Shown here in pieces: positions 40,765 through 48,362 of a stretch of 64,000 nucleotides of DNA; positions within the stretch are counted from its first letter, which is position 1; each line of letters begins with the position of its first letter. The stretch lies in assembly GCA_009837185.1 (NCBI GenBank), contig VXUA01000057.1, positions 37,422 to 101,421 on the forward strand, written 5' to 3'. The position numbers and the translations under genes were made by a program. This DNA is from Gammaproteobacteria bacterium (GTDB lineage Bacteria; Pseudomonadota; Gammaproteobacteria; Pseudomonadales; Azotimanducaceae). Below the pieces are notes generated by a model. It did not search any database and was not told the DNA's origin. It was given only the letters and a program-made list of their open reading frames with translations.

Positions 40765-42078
40765 CTATTCGAAGGATATTTTTCCCGGTCTCGTAGAGTA
40801 AGTACCGAATTCATGGAGTAGTTCCATGAGTAGTGGTTCACGCAGACGATAATTTGCCGTCCAAGAAGAGGTTTGACAGGACAGGACAGTGAAAGGATAC
40901 ACCGAGCTTACGAGTAAGCGAAAAACTTTTCTTTGGTCGATGCTCAATAAAGGTGAAAGCCAAACTGCCTGCGGACGTTTCTTGCGCCGTGATTCAGACG
41001 CAGGGACTTCCAATGCTAGTAGGTAGGATATTGGACCTGACCTTTGTTGTGCGTAGTCACAAGGCGCGCCGATTCGTACGAACTTCGCGGCACATTGGTC
41101 ATGCTTATCTCGTGATACTTTGAAATGGTTTTCGATGACTTCTGCAAGTGTTTGCCCGAAGTGAGATCTAAATTCTTGATCACTTTCCAGACGCGCGGGA
41201 AGGTCGACGACCGCACCCCAGTCTGAACCTAAAATTGTTTCGGGATCGGGAATCGCGACATGGAGCATGCGATTTAAGGACGCGGATTCAATAGGGGAGA
41301 GGCTAGTAATATTGGACTCGTTGATGACACTACGCCATAGCTCTAAATCTTGGGGAACTCTTCCATTGGAAATCTTGTCCGCAAGAATGGGAACTAAGGA
41401 TGCATCAAGGGCTGCACGAGGGTCCTTACTTACATTTTTTTCGCCTACTGCTTCGATGGCAAGACGACTAAGCAAGGTCTCGAGTTCAGCAGGGTACAGC
41501 TCTGAGGATCGATTTTCGCTAGAGACAAGATCCAGCATAGACGCTAACGTAGAACGAATTGCCGACTGTACATCCCTTTCCCATGTAAATATCGCTTTAA
41601 GTTGAGGAGCTAGCTGTATTGCGTTCTCGATCTCTTTAATCAAACCGGCGTGATTCTCTACAGTATCTTCCTCTGGGCGTAAAAATTTGTCTTTCGCGAT
41701 GATACCGTATGCAATGGGACGATCGTGCTTACTAAGTTCTTGGGTGTTGTCAAGGTACTGTATTAAACTTTTAAAGTCCTCATCGTACTTAGTCCAAAGT
41801 AATAATGCAAACGGTCCTCCCTCAGAGCTGATGCATTCCTCTAACAGCTGAGCTAAATAACCAAAGTGCTGTTCGCCACCAAGTGTGGCTGAAGGAAGTA
41901 GGTGCAGGTCAAGGAAAAGCACTCGTACTCCGCGAAAGTACTTTGGATTGAGAGGATGCTCGGGTGTGTGATGTAAACCAAGACAACTGATCCCCTCTTT
42001 GTGAAAGGTTTCAACTATGGCTCGAAGATGGTTCTTATTGTCGTCGACTATAACAATTTGAGCGGGCGAGTCTATCAC
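40765..42078 (-). CDS. Receiver-domain protein with large unknown output region, R-M associated
   Basis: This protein has 437 residues. Residues ~7-135 form a response-regulator receiver: acidic pair D12-D13 in IVIVDDN, phospho-acceptor D57 in VLFLDLHLL, the switch Thr at ~96 (LLLWTKYD) and Lys at ~129 (IIAKDKF). The following ~300 residues are mostly helical then mixed, without a recognisable DNA-binding or enzymatic domain. It is last in the Dcm / EcoRII-like / GHKL operon, 10 bases after the ATPase-kinase-like gene, so it is the natural phosphorylation partner of that protein. What the output region does is unknown. Confidence 0.8.
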   Translation of the reverse strand: MIDSPAQIVIVDDNKNHLRAIVETFHKEGISCLGLHHTPEHPLNPKYFRGVRVLFLDLHLLPSATLGGEQHFGYLAQLLEECISSEGGPFALLLWTKYDEDFKSLIQYLDNTQELSKHDRPIAYGIIAKDKFLRPEEDTVENHAGLIKEIENAIQLAPQLKAIFTWERDVQSAIRSTLASMLDLVSSENRSSELYPAELETLLSRLAIEAVGEKNVSKDPRAALDASLVPILADKISNGRVPQDLELWRSVINESNITSLSPIESASLNRMLHVAIPDPETILGSDWGAVVDLPARLESDQEFRSHFGQTLAEVIENHFKVSRDKHDQCAAKFVRIGAPCDYAQQRSGPISYLLALEVPASESRRKKRPQAVWLSPLLSIDQRKVFRLLVSSVYPFTVLSCQTSSWTANYRLREPLLMELLHEFGTYSTRPGKISFE

Positions 42079-42088
42079 AAAAAAGTTC

Positions 42089-44224
42089 TCATTTATGACT
42101 TCGGTTCACCGGAAATATCAAAGCTACTACCGCACCGTCGAATTCATCTGGAACGTCGGCATCTTTTGACCTTGGGAACGTAAGGTTTCCATCACCCATC
42201 TCCATTACCATGCTAGCATAATAAAGTCCTAATCCCATGCCTTCAGGACGACGGCTAAAGAAAGGTCGGGTAACTTCGTTCGGTTCATCTTCTAGCCCTG
42301 GTCCGTTGTCCGCTACGACAACTGCTGGTCCCTTGTCAAGATCTAAGTTAATGTTGATGTAAATCTTTCGTAGTGAGGACTGCTGTTGCCACCTAACTTG
42401 TAACCAATATACAGCGTTGTCGATGAGGTTATTAAGTGCTCCGAGTGCATTACCAAAGACAAAGGTCGCTTTATGTTGAGGCGCATCAGCATCCAGAACT
42501 GGTGCGTGCAGATCGATTTGGTGTTTCGAAAATCGAATTCGATTAATGTCACGAACACGCCGGATTAGTTCGTTTAGGGAGTTCTCCTTTCGTTCTCCTC
42601 TCCGTGCTAAATCGGTAAATGCGGCAAGTAGGTCGGTGAGATCTCGTGCGCGGCGACGTAAAGTAGTGGTGCTACTCTGTGACTCTATCATATCGCAGAG
42701 ATTACGCACACCTTGCTCGACTTCATGGAAGACCAAGGTAATTCCAATGGTGGTCGAACCTGCTCGAACCATTGTGTCTCTAAACTCTTGGTAGTGCCGC
42801 TCAATTTTTTTGATTAATGGTTCGAATTCGATTTCCAATTTGTGACGTCGTGCTACCCTGCGCAGTTGACCAATGGCGACGTTTATTGGACTTGTTTCAG
42901 GAGCACGAGCTGAAGATGTGATTCGTCTGATCTTGTCTTTGTCTAATTTCCGTTCAGACTCAAGCGGAGTTAAAGCACCGCGAACGATCGCGCGAAATCT
43001 ACGAAACGCGTCGTTTTCGACAAACCCTTCCCTGTTAGTCTTTTCTCTGAGAGCTGTACTATCCTCTAGATCCAATTCGATAGCACCGATGACAATATTG
43101 CGACTGATACGTACCGACGGATCGTTGACTCGGCTTAGATCAAGCCTCAGCCAATCGTCATCGCGCTCACCGTAGTTGTACACACGTATTCCGTCTCGGT
43201 ATACTCGAACACCGCCATGTTCGTCTAGGAGAGATTCAATCAGTCGATTTTCACTTTGTCTAGCGAGCACCTCTTTGTCTCGATCAAACACGTACAACCT
43301 TCCACGAACTCGCCCAATACCTGCGGATATGGTTGGATCGGCAACCACGGACTTGCGGCGCTTAGGTGTATCGTCGGGCTGAATGTCTGATGGGAAAACT
43401 AGCAGCGGTTCACTGGTTTTGTCTACTTTGCGAGATTGCACTTTGATGGATGGTATGGAACGGAAACGATAATGCCAGTCAAACTGACCCCTATGAAAGT
43501 TGAAACGGTAATACCAAGGTGCTCGACGCAGGAGGTCCATCGTATCAGGGATGTCATCAAGCCACGATGGATGGTCAGGTACAACTAATTGTGCACTGAA
43601 TTCATCTGCCCTACGCGAAAATGGAGACGAGATAGAAGTGATCTGACGGTGCAGTCGTCTAATATCACCTCGAGTCCATTTTTGTCGGAGCTTCGAAATC
43701 GTCAGTATCGTACCCGTGGAACTACCTTTAAATACTTGAGGTTTGCGTTCTCGCACGTTTACAGTTACATCGGACAACGCTCCTTGACGTACAACATGTG
43801 CCCAATCAATCGACAAGAAACATTCAAGGCTGTTAGAGGCTTTTGTAACTAGGCTAATTTCGTCCCCCAACTTGTGGGCAGCAAATCTTCCAAGACCCTT
43901 TTCGCCGAGCGGTAGTCGTTTTTTCTCGGTTCGAAGACCGGCTTTACGTTGACGTTCACGGTGGTCGTGGCCCGGTATGAGCCAAATATCTCTAATGGTA
44001 GCGAGTGTCATACCAATACCGTCGTCCGATACTACGATGGTTGCTTCCGATTGGTCGATGTCGCGGATCGTAACTTGGACTGAGTCGGCATCCGCGTCAT
44101 AAGCATTCTTGACGAGCTCAAACACCGCTAGTCGTGGGGATCCGATAAGTTCGTCTCCTAAGAGTTGGAGCAGGCGAGCTCGTGGTTGAAACGTTAGATC
44201 AGTACTAGTGAGTTCAGACGACAT
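42089..44224 (-). CDS. Double GHKL ATPase protein: MutL/Hsp90-like N-half, histidine-kinase-like C-half
   Basis: This protein has 711 residues and two complete GHKL nucleotide-binding modules. The first has ELVKNAYDADAD (36-47), DDGIGM (67-72) and GEKGLGRFAAHKLGD (107-121), the pattern of MutL, MORC and Hsp90. The second, at the C-terminus, has NNLIDNAVYWL (~598-608), VVADNGPGL (~637-645) and GMGLGL (~662-667), as in sensor kinases. Before it, LVFHEVEQGVRNL puts a His at ~500 in an H-box-like helix. MutL/MORC-like ATPases are known from comparative genomics in bacterial restriction operons. The C-terminal kinase half and the adjacent receiver gene point to phosphotransfer. It has no membrane or sensor domain. 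Confidence 0.85.
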   Translation of the reverse strand: MSSELTSTDLTFQPRARLLQLLGDELIGSPRLAVFELVKNAYDADADSVQVTIRDIDQSEATIVVSDDGIGMTLATIRDIWLIPGHDHRERQRKAGLRTEKKRLPLGEKGLGRFAAHKLGDEISLVTKASNSLECFLSIDWAHVVRQGALSDVTVNVRERKPQVFKGSSTGTILTISKLRQKWTRGDIRRLHRQITSISSPFSRRADEFSAQLVVPDHPSWLDDIPDTMDLLRRAPWYYRFNFHRGQFDWHYRFRSIPSIKVQSRKVDKTSEPLLVFPSDIQPDDTPKRRKSVVADPTISAGIGRVRGRLYVFDRDKEVLARQSENRLIESLLDEHGGVRVYRDGIRVYNYGERDDDWLRLDLSRVNDPSVRISRNIVIGAIELDLEDSTALREKTNREGFVENDAFRRFRAIVRGALTPLESERKLDKDKIRRITSSARAPETSPINVAIGQLRRVARRHKLEIEFEPLIKKIERHYQEFRDTMVRAGSTTIGITLVFHEVEQGVRNLCDMIESQSSTTTLRRRARDLTDLLAAFTDLARRGERKENSLNELIRRVRDINRIRFSKHQIDLHAPVLDADAPQHKATFVFGNALGALNNLIDNAVYWLQVRWQQQSSLRKIYININLDLDKGPAVVVADNGPGLEDEPNEVTRPFFSRRPEGMGLGLYYASMVMEMGDGNLTFPRSKDADVPDEFDGAVVALIFPVNRSHK

Positions 44225-44335
44225 CGCTACAGGTAATTCCTATGCAGACCTAAATCTAAACTATACGAGAACGTACTGCTGCGCTTTGGGTACACAATTA
44301 ACTAAAAAGACGCATGGACTACCTGAGTTTTAGCT

Positions 44336-45559
44336 CTAGCAATCATGTTCCGACTTGAGGAGACGTACATCTCCAACAAAGCTCTCTATCGTAGTCAATT
44401 CTTCGCGCAGACTCGACGGATAGGAAGCGATCAGTCCGACTGGAACCACCAATTGCACTCCCGCACTCTTCATTTCAGAAAATTGCTTGACAGAGATTCC
44501 CTGTTGAAGCGTGAGAAGATGCTTGACCGAAATTCGCTTCGCAACGGAAAGGATTGTACGCCATCGCTCGCGACAGGTGGTCATGACTGCCAGCATCCGA
44601 AGGTGTTCGGATGGGAAGCTGGTATCGTCGTAGTGTGCTTTGGTCGGAAAGAGGAAGTCCGTTCGCTTTCCGTTTTCAGTTTCGACATGATAGCTGAAAT
44701 CCTTGTGTTCTTCTAGTCCTTCCTCTTTAAGGATTTGGCGCATGTGTAGTTCCAAAGAGCGACCGGAACGAACGCGTCGTCTTTGAAGTGTCGCGTGAGC
44801 TATTGATACAAATTCTGCTACTGTATCAAACCCCTGTTGAACGATTGGTAAAGTTAGAATCTCTTCAACTTTCCGAAAAAGCTCAAATTCGCATTCTCGT
44901 CTACGTATGAGCCGCTCATCGGCATCCAGAGAGTCAAAGGAGCAAAGTTCGACTACCTTCTCAATTACTTCATCCGCACTGGGAAACGTATCAAACCATT
45001 TCATAGGGATATTGTCAAGACTGAGGTTGCATTCACGATCAACGTCCGAGTCTAAAGGGAGCTCGTCAAATCCAGCAACGCGAAAAGTACCAGGTTCAAC
45101 CCATCCAACAGAATCTAGTATGACATCTTCCTCCAATATCGAGTTGCAAACCCATACATTACACAGTACTATGTTTGCTGAGTCAGTTCGCTTGAACGAA
45201 AATATTGAAAGCGCACCAGTACTTTCGCAATCGAGTAACGGAGACGTAGCACCTCCGAGGCGAGTGATTCGAACTTCGTTGCGAGATTTTTGGTTGTAGT
45301 AGACTGCGCGCGCGTTGTAGTAACCGGCGTGTGAATCGATGTACAGGTCAAAGGATACATCGGGATTAACATCGGCAGAACTATCGATTGAAGGGAACAC
45401 TTCAAACATAAACTGGCGGGGCATATATATACCTGCCTGATGGGAGCTAGTAGCAAGCGTGTCGTTACCAGAAAGTCTCTTGACGCACCAAGCGATATTG
45501 TCTTGGGAGAAATGGTTCTCTACTAGCCAGTCTGTGAGGTCTATCAGTGCCATTTTCAA
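44336..45559 (-). CDS. EcoRII-like restriction endonuclease homologue, catalytic residues apparently lost
   Basis: This protein has 407 residues. The N-terminal part (SGNDTLATSSHQAGIYMPRQ in pieces, ~29-48) matches the EcoRII effector DNA-binding domain, and the C-terminal part (SGRSLELHMRQIL, KRTDFLFP, HLLTLQQGIS, GVQLVVPVGL) matches the EcoRII catalytic domain. EcoRII cuts CCWGG. By recall of the family, the active site uses Asp and Tyr of the PDFxFP region, then Lys and Glu in LAxKTTCKDRWRQxLNE. Here Asp and Tyr remain, but that segment reads LAVMTTCRERWRTILSV, so Lys is Met and Glu is Val. It sits 12 bases after the Dcm-like gene. It probably binds DNA but does not cut. Confidence 0.85.
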   Translation of the reverse strand: MKMALIDLTDWLVENHFSQDNIAWCVKRLSGNDTLATSSHQAGIYMPRQFMFEVFPSIDSSADVNPDVSFDLYIDSHAGYYNARAVYYNQKSRNEVRITRLGGATSPLLDCESTGALSIFSFKRTDSANIVLCNVWVCNSILEEDVILDSVGWVEPGTFRVAGFDELPLDSDVDRECNLSLDNIPMKWFDTFPSADEVIEKVVELCSFDSLDADERLIRRRECEFELFRKVEEILTLPIVQQGFDTVAEFVSIAHATLQRRRVRSGRSLELHMRQILKEEGLEEHKDFSYHVETENGKRTDFLFPTKAHYDDTSFPSEHLRMLAVMTTCRERWRTILSVAKRISVKHLLTLQQGISVKQFSEMKSAGVQLVVPVGLIASYPSSLREELTTIESFVGDVRLLKSEHDC

Positions 45560-45571
45560 TTGTGATATTAG

Positions 45572-46759
45572 CTAAATTCGATGTTTCAACGCTACTTGAG
45601 CTCGGATCGTGACATCTTCTGACCCTGATTTGATAAAAGGTTCCATATGTCGTGCTACCGCTTCTGCTACTGGAACTACCACTGCGTTTCCGAATTGTTT
45701 ATATGCTTGAGTGTCCGATACTGGAATTTGAAACGGTGCGCGTCCAATTTGGTCAAAGCCCATGAGACGCGCACATTCACGAGGTGTCAATCGACGAGGG
45801 AGTTTATTTTTGCGTTGTCGAATAAGAATCTCAGATCCATCTTTGAAATACCTAGCTGACAACGTTCTAGCAACATCATCTGGACCAAAGAGACCATAAC
45901 CAAAACCATTACCTTTTCGACGGTGTTTCTCTGCGTAGGCTCGAAGATAATCCCATAGATGCTCGGACAAAGTATATCGAGAGTGAACTTTGGCGAGTCG
46001 ACCTTCTGTGAAGCGAATTTCAGGATCCTCCGTTCCATTTTCAGGATGTAAAATCGACTCGAGCTTTGGGCTGGAGGATTCTGGCAACCTCATGCTGTCA
46101 AAAGAGAATCCAGTATCATCGCGAAAACCAGCAATAAAGATGCGTTCTCGATGTTGGGGAACCCAAAACCTTGCGTTGAGCACCCGTTCATGAACTCGGT
46201 AGCCCAGTGTATCCTGTAGAGTTTCCCTGATCACGCGAAACGTTCGACCCCGATCGTGATTGACGAGATTTTTAACGTTTTCTAGCAGAAAGCAACGGGG
46301 GCGGCAATCGGCTAGGATACGGACGACATCAAAGAACAAAGTGCCTTGAGTTTCACAACGGAAACCGTGGGGCTGATTTAAAGCGTTTTTCTTGGAAACA
46401 CCAGCGAGTGAGAATGGTTGACAGGGAAATCCGGCAAGAAGCACATCGTGTGGCGGAATCTCTTTAGACCCAATTTTTGTGATGTCCCCTGCTACAACAT
46501 AGTGATCTCCGTAATTTGCTTTGTATGTCGTCTGACAAAAGTGATCGATTTCAGATGAAAAGACACATTTTCCACCAATGGTCTCGAACGCTTTACGAAG
46601 CCCACCAATACCAGAGAAGAGATCGACGAAGGTGAAGTCGACACCTTTAATACTTGGGGAAAACTTGTGTGGGCAAAAACAGTTGATCCCGACCTTCCGT
46701 GGAGAAACTCCAGCATGGTTTTGCGGAATGAATCTTCGAATAGGAGAATCGGTTGTCAT
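45572..46759 (-). CDS. dcm: DNA (cytosine-5) methyltransferase, Dcm / M.EcoRII type
   Basis: This AdoMet-dependent enzyme makes 5-methylcytosine. It has 395 residues with the ordered motifs: FVDLFSGIGGL (I), GFPCQPFS with the catalytic Cys (IV), LLENVKNL (VI), QHRERIFIAGF (VIII), then a target-recognition region and the end with RRLTPRECARLMGF and QFGNAVVVPV (IX-X). The stretch from RRLTPRECARLMGF through IPVSDTQAYKQFGN closely follows E. coli Dcm, so the target is predicted to be CCWGG. It is first in the operon with the EcoRII-like gene. The enzyme appears intact. Confidence 0.95.
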   Translation of the reverse strand: MTTDSPIRRFIPQNHAGVSPRKVGINCFCPHKFSPSIKGVDFTFVDLFSGIGGLRKAFETIGGKCVFSSEIDHFCQTTYKANYGDHYVVAGDITKIGSKEIPPHDVLLAGFPCQPFSLAGVSKKNALNQPHGFRCETQGTLFFDVVRILADCRPRCFLLENVKNLVNHDRGRTFRVIRETLQDTLGYRVHERVLNARFWVPQHRERIFIAGFRDDTGFSFDSMRLPESSSPKLESILHPENGTEDPEIRFTEGRLAKVHSRYTLSEHLWDYLRAYAEKHRRKGNGFGYGLFGPDDVARTLSARYFKDGSEILIRQRKNKLPRRLTPRECARLMGFDQIGRAPFQIPVSDTQAYKQFGNAVVVPVAEAVARHMEPFIKSGSEDVTIRAQVALKHRI

Positions 46760-46786
46760 AGAAGTCTCACTACTGAAAGATGCTCG

Positions 46787-46797
46787 TCCGTGACGGA
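46787..46797. promoter_or_regulatory. Small palindrome in the Dcm / PLD divergent region
   Basis: TCCGT-G-ACGGA lies in the leader between the Dcm-like start (46759) and the divergent PLD nuclease gene. It could be an operator, but is short enough to be chance. Confidence 0.25.
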
Positions 46798-46996
46798 TTC
46801 TTCATAACTCTAAGTTCATGATGTAGATTATTTGCACAAATTTTAGCCTAGTGGCAATTTTGTCTTTGAAATTAGGCACTTGATGATGTCTTGCTTACTG
46901 AAACGGAAAGCGTCGAATAATCTCGCCAATGCTTCAAACCAACTCTTACTAAAATGTTTTGTTTTCTTTCGACAGCACAACAAGGAACAATGTGAA

Positions 46997-48208
46997 GTGA
47001 AACTTCTTAACAGTCAAGAAACATCATCGAAATTAATCGAACTGACTTCGAAACATAGCAAGGTCGCATTTGCTGTCGCGTGGGCCAGTCATCGAACGAA
47101 AGTGTTTGAGAGTTTCATAAATACCAAGAGTAAGATAGAGTACGGGGTCATTGGTACTCACTTTTCTCAAACACATTGGGAGGTTCTTGACTGGTGCGTA
47201 AGAAACAGATCGAATATCAAGTTCATTTTTGACGAAAAGACGAGCTGCGTATTTCATCCTAAGGTCTATGTGTTCTGGTCTAGTAAAGAATGGGACTTAC
47301 TTGTAGGAAGCGCAAACCTGACCGTAGGAGGAATGACAAACAATACTGAGTTGATGCTGCACGTAAGTAGTCGAGAACAGGACTCAGAAGTGTTAAAGAC
47401 TAGAGCTTTAGAGATCATTCGATCTTATTACGATCAAGCACAAATCGTCTCAAGAAGTCGTCTGAACACTTACCGAGAACAATGGAATAGGAGGCAGATA
47501 ATCGAAGGTAAAGAGAGAACGGTAGAGAGTGAATTGTTGTCGTGGACTTGGAAGGAGTACTACAAGCAAATTCAGAAATGTTCAACAATTCGTCAGAGAA
47601 AGGAAGCCGTGATGTTGCTGAAGTATGCACTAGAAGATTTCGAAAAAGACATACCATTTCATCAACTCCCTCCTAACACAAGGCGAGGTCTTGCCGGATC
47701 GCATCATCCAAAGGAGGGAAAGTTTTCCGAAATTGAAATCGGATATTTTGGACGCGCGAGAGCTTATGGGAACTTCACCCAAATCATTTACGGTAATGTC
47801 AATGGTAACCAACTACAAACATTGGGGGAAGGGTTAGGCCATATTCCCATCAATGGTGCCGTGTACCGAGAAGACTATATGAAATATGTAGAGGGATTCA
47901 AAGAAGCTTTGAACTGTAAACCTCACGGTCTTGGTGTAGGAGCTCGACTGTTAGCGATAAAACGGCCTGATACTTTCACTCCTTGGAACAATGTAAATAA
48001 ACGCACCCTTGAACGATTGCTTAGACTTAAGCCAAGTCTAAAACCGCAAGATTACGAGCGATATTGGGATGAAGTGATTGTCCCTGTACGAGAATCTAAA
48101 TGGTACAACTCTGCAAAACCTAAAGCCTCACTCGAGTTAGAAATTTGGCAGTCTCGAGTCGCTATGCTGGACGCGCTGAGTGGCGGCTGGAACCAAATCC
48201 AAATATAG
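46997..48208 (+). CDS. PLD-superfamily (HKD) nuclease of the restriction island
   Basis: The frame extends upstream to 46880, but the first 39 residues look non-native. A GTG at 46997 with AAGGA ten bases before it starts the protein at VKLLNSQ, which suits this family. An N-terminal HKD half-site is present: FHPKVYVF with the His-x-Lys pair, then GSANLTVGGMTNNTE. This organisation is shared with NgoFVII-type endonucleases, which dimerise to form one active site. The C-terminal ~130 residues (GVGARLLAIKRPDTFTPWNN, YWDEVIVPVRESKWY) recur in other PLD-type defence nucleases. It is divergent from the Dcm operon and is the likely effector nuclease if the EcoRII-like protein is inactive. Confidence 0.8.
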   Translation: MKLLNSQETSSKLIELTSKHSKVAFAVAWASHRTKVFESFINTKSKIEYGVIGTHFSQTHWEVLDWCVRNRSNIKFIFDEKTSCVFHPKVYVFWSSKEWDLLVGSANLTVGGMTNNTELMLHVSSREQDSEVLKTRALEIIRSYYDQAQIVSRSRLNTYREQWNRRQIIEGKERTVESELLSWTWKEYYKQIQKCSTIRQRKEAVMLLKYALEDFEKDIPFHQLPPNTRRGLAGSHHPKEGKFSEIEIGYFGRARAYGNFTQIIYGNVNGNQLQTLGEGLGHIPINGAVYREDYMKYVEGFKEALNCKPHGLGVGARLLAIKRPDTFTPWNNVNKRTLERLLRLKPSLKPQDYERYWDEVIVPVRESKWYNSAKPKASLELEIWQSRVAMLDALSGGWNQIQI

Positions 48209-48362
48209 GACATTAAACCTACTAGAATTGTTGGATGTCCGCAGATCTGTGGCTCGAACCAAAGAGCTTTTTGGCAATAATGAAATCAGTTGGGTTCGCG
48301 TACGGTAGATTGTCCTAAAACGTATGCGCACTTCAAGGATCAGGCCTCTTTCAACTAATATT

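Noticed and set aside
46880..46996. N-terminal extension of the PLD nuclease frame from a TTG
   Set aside because: Its composition is unlike the family and a better start with a Shine-Dalgarno lies at 46997.
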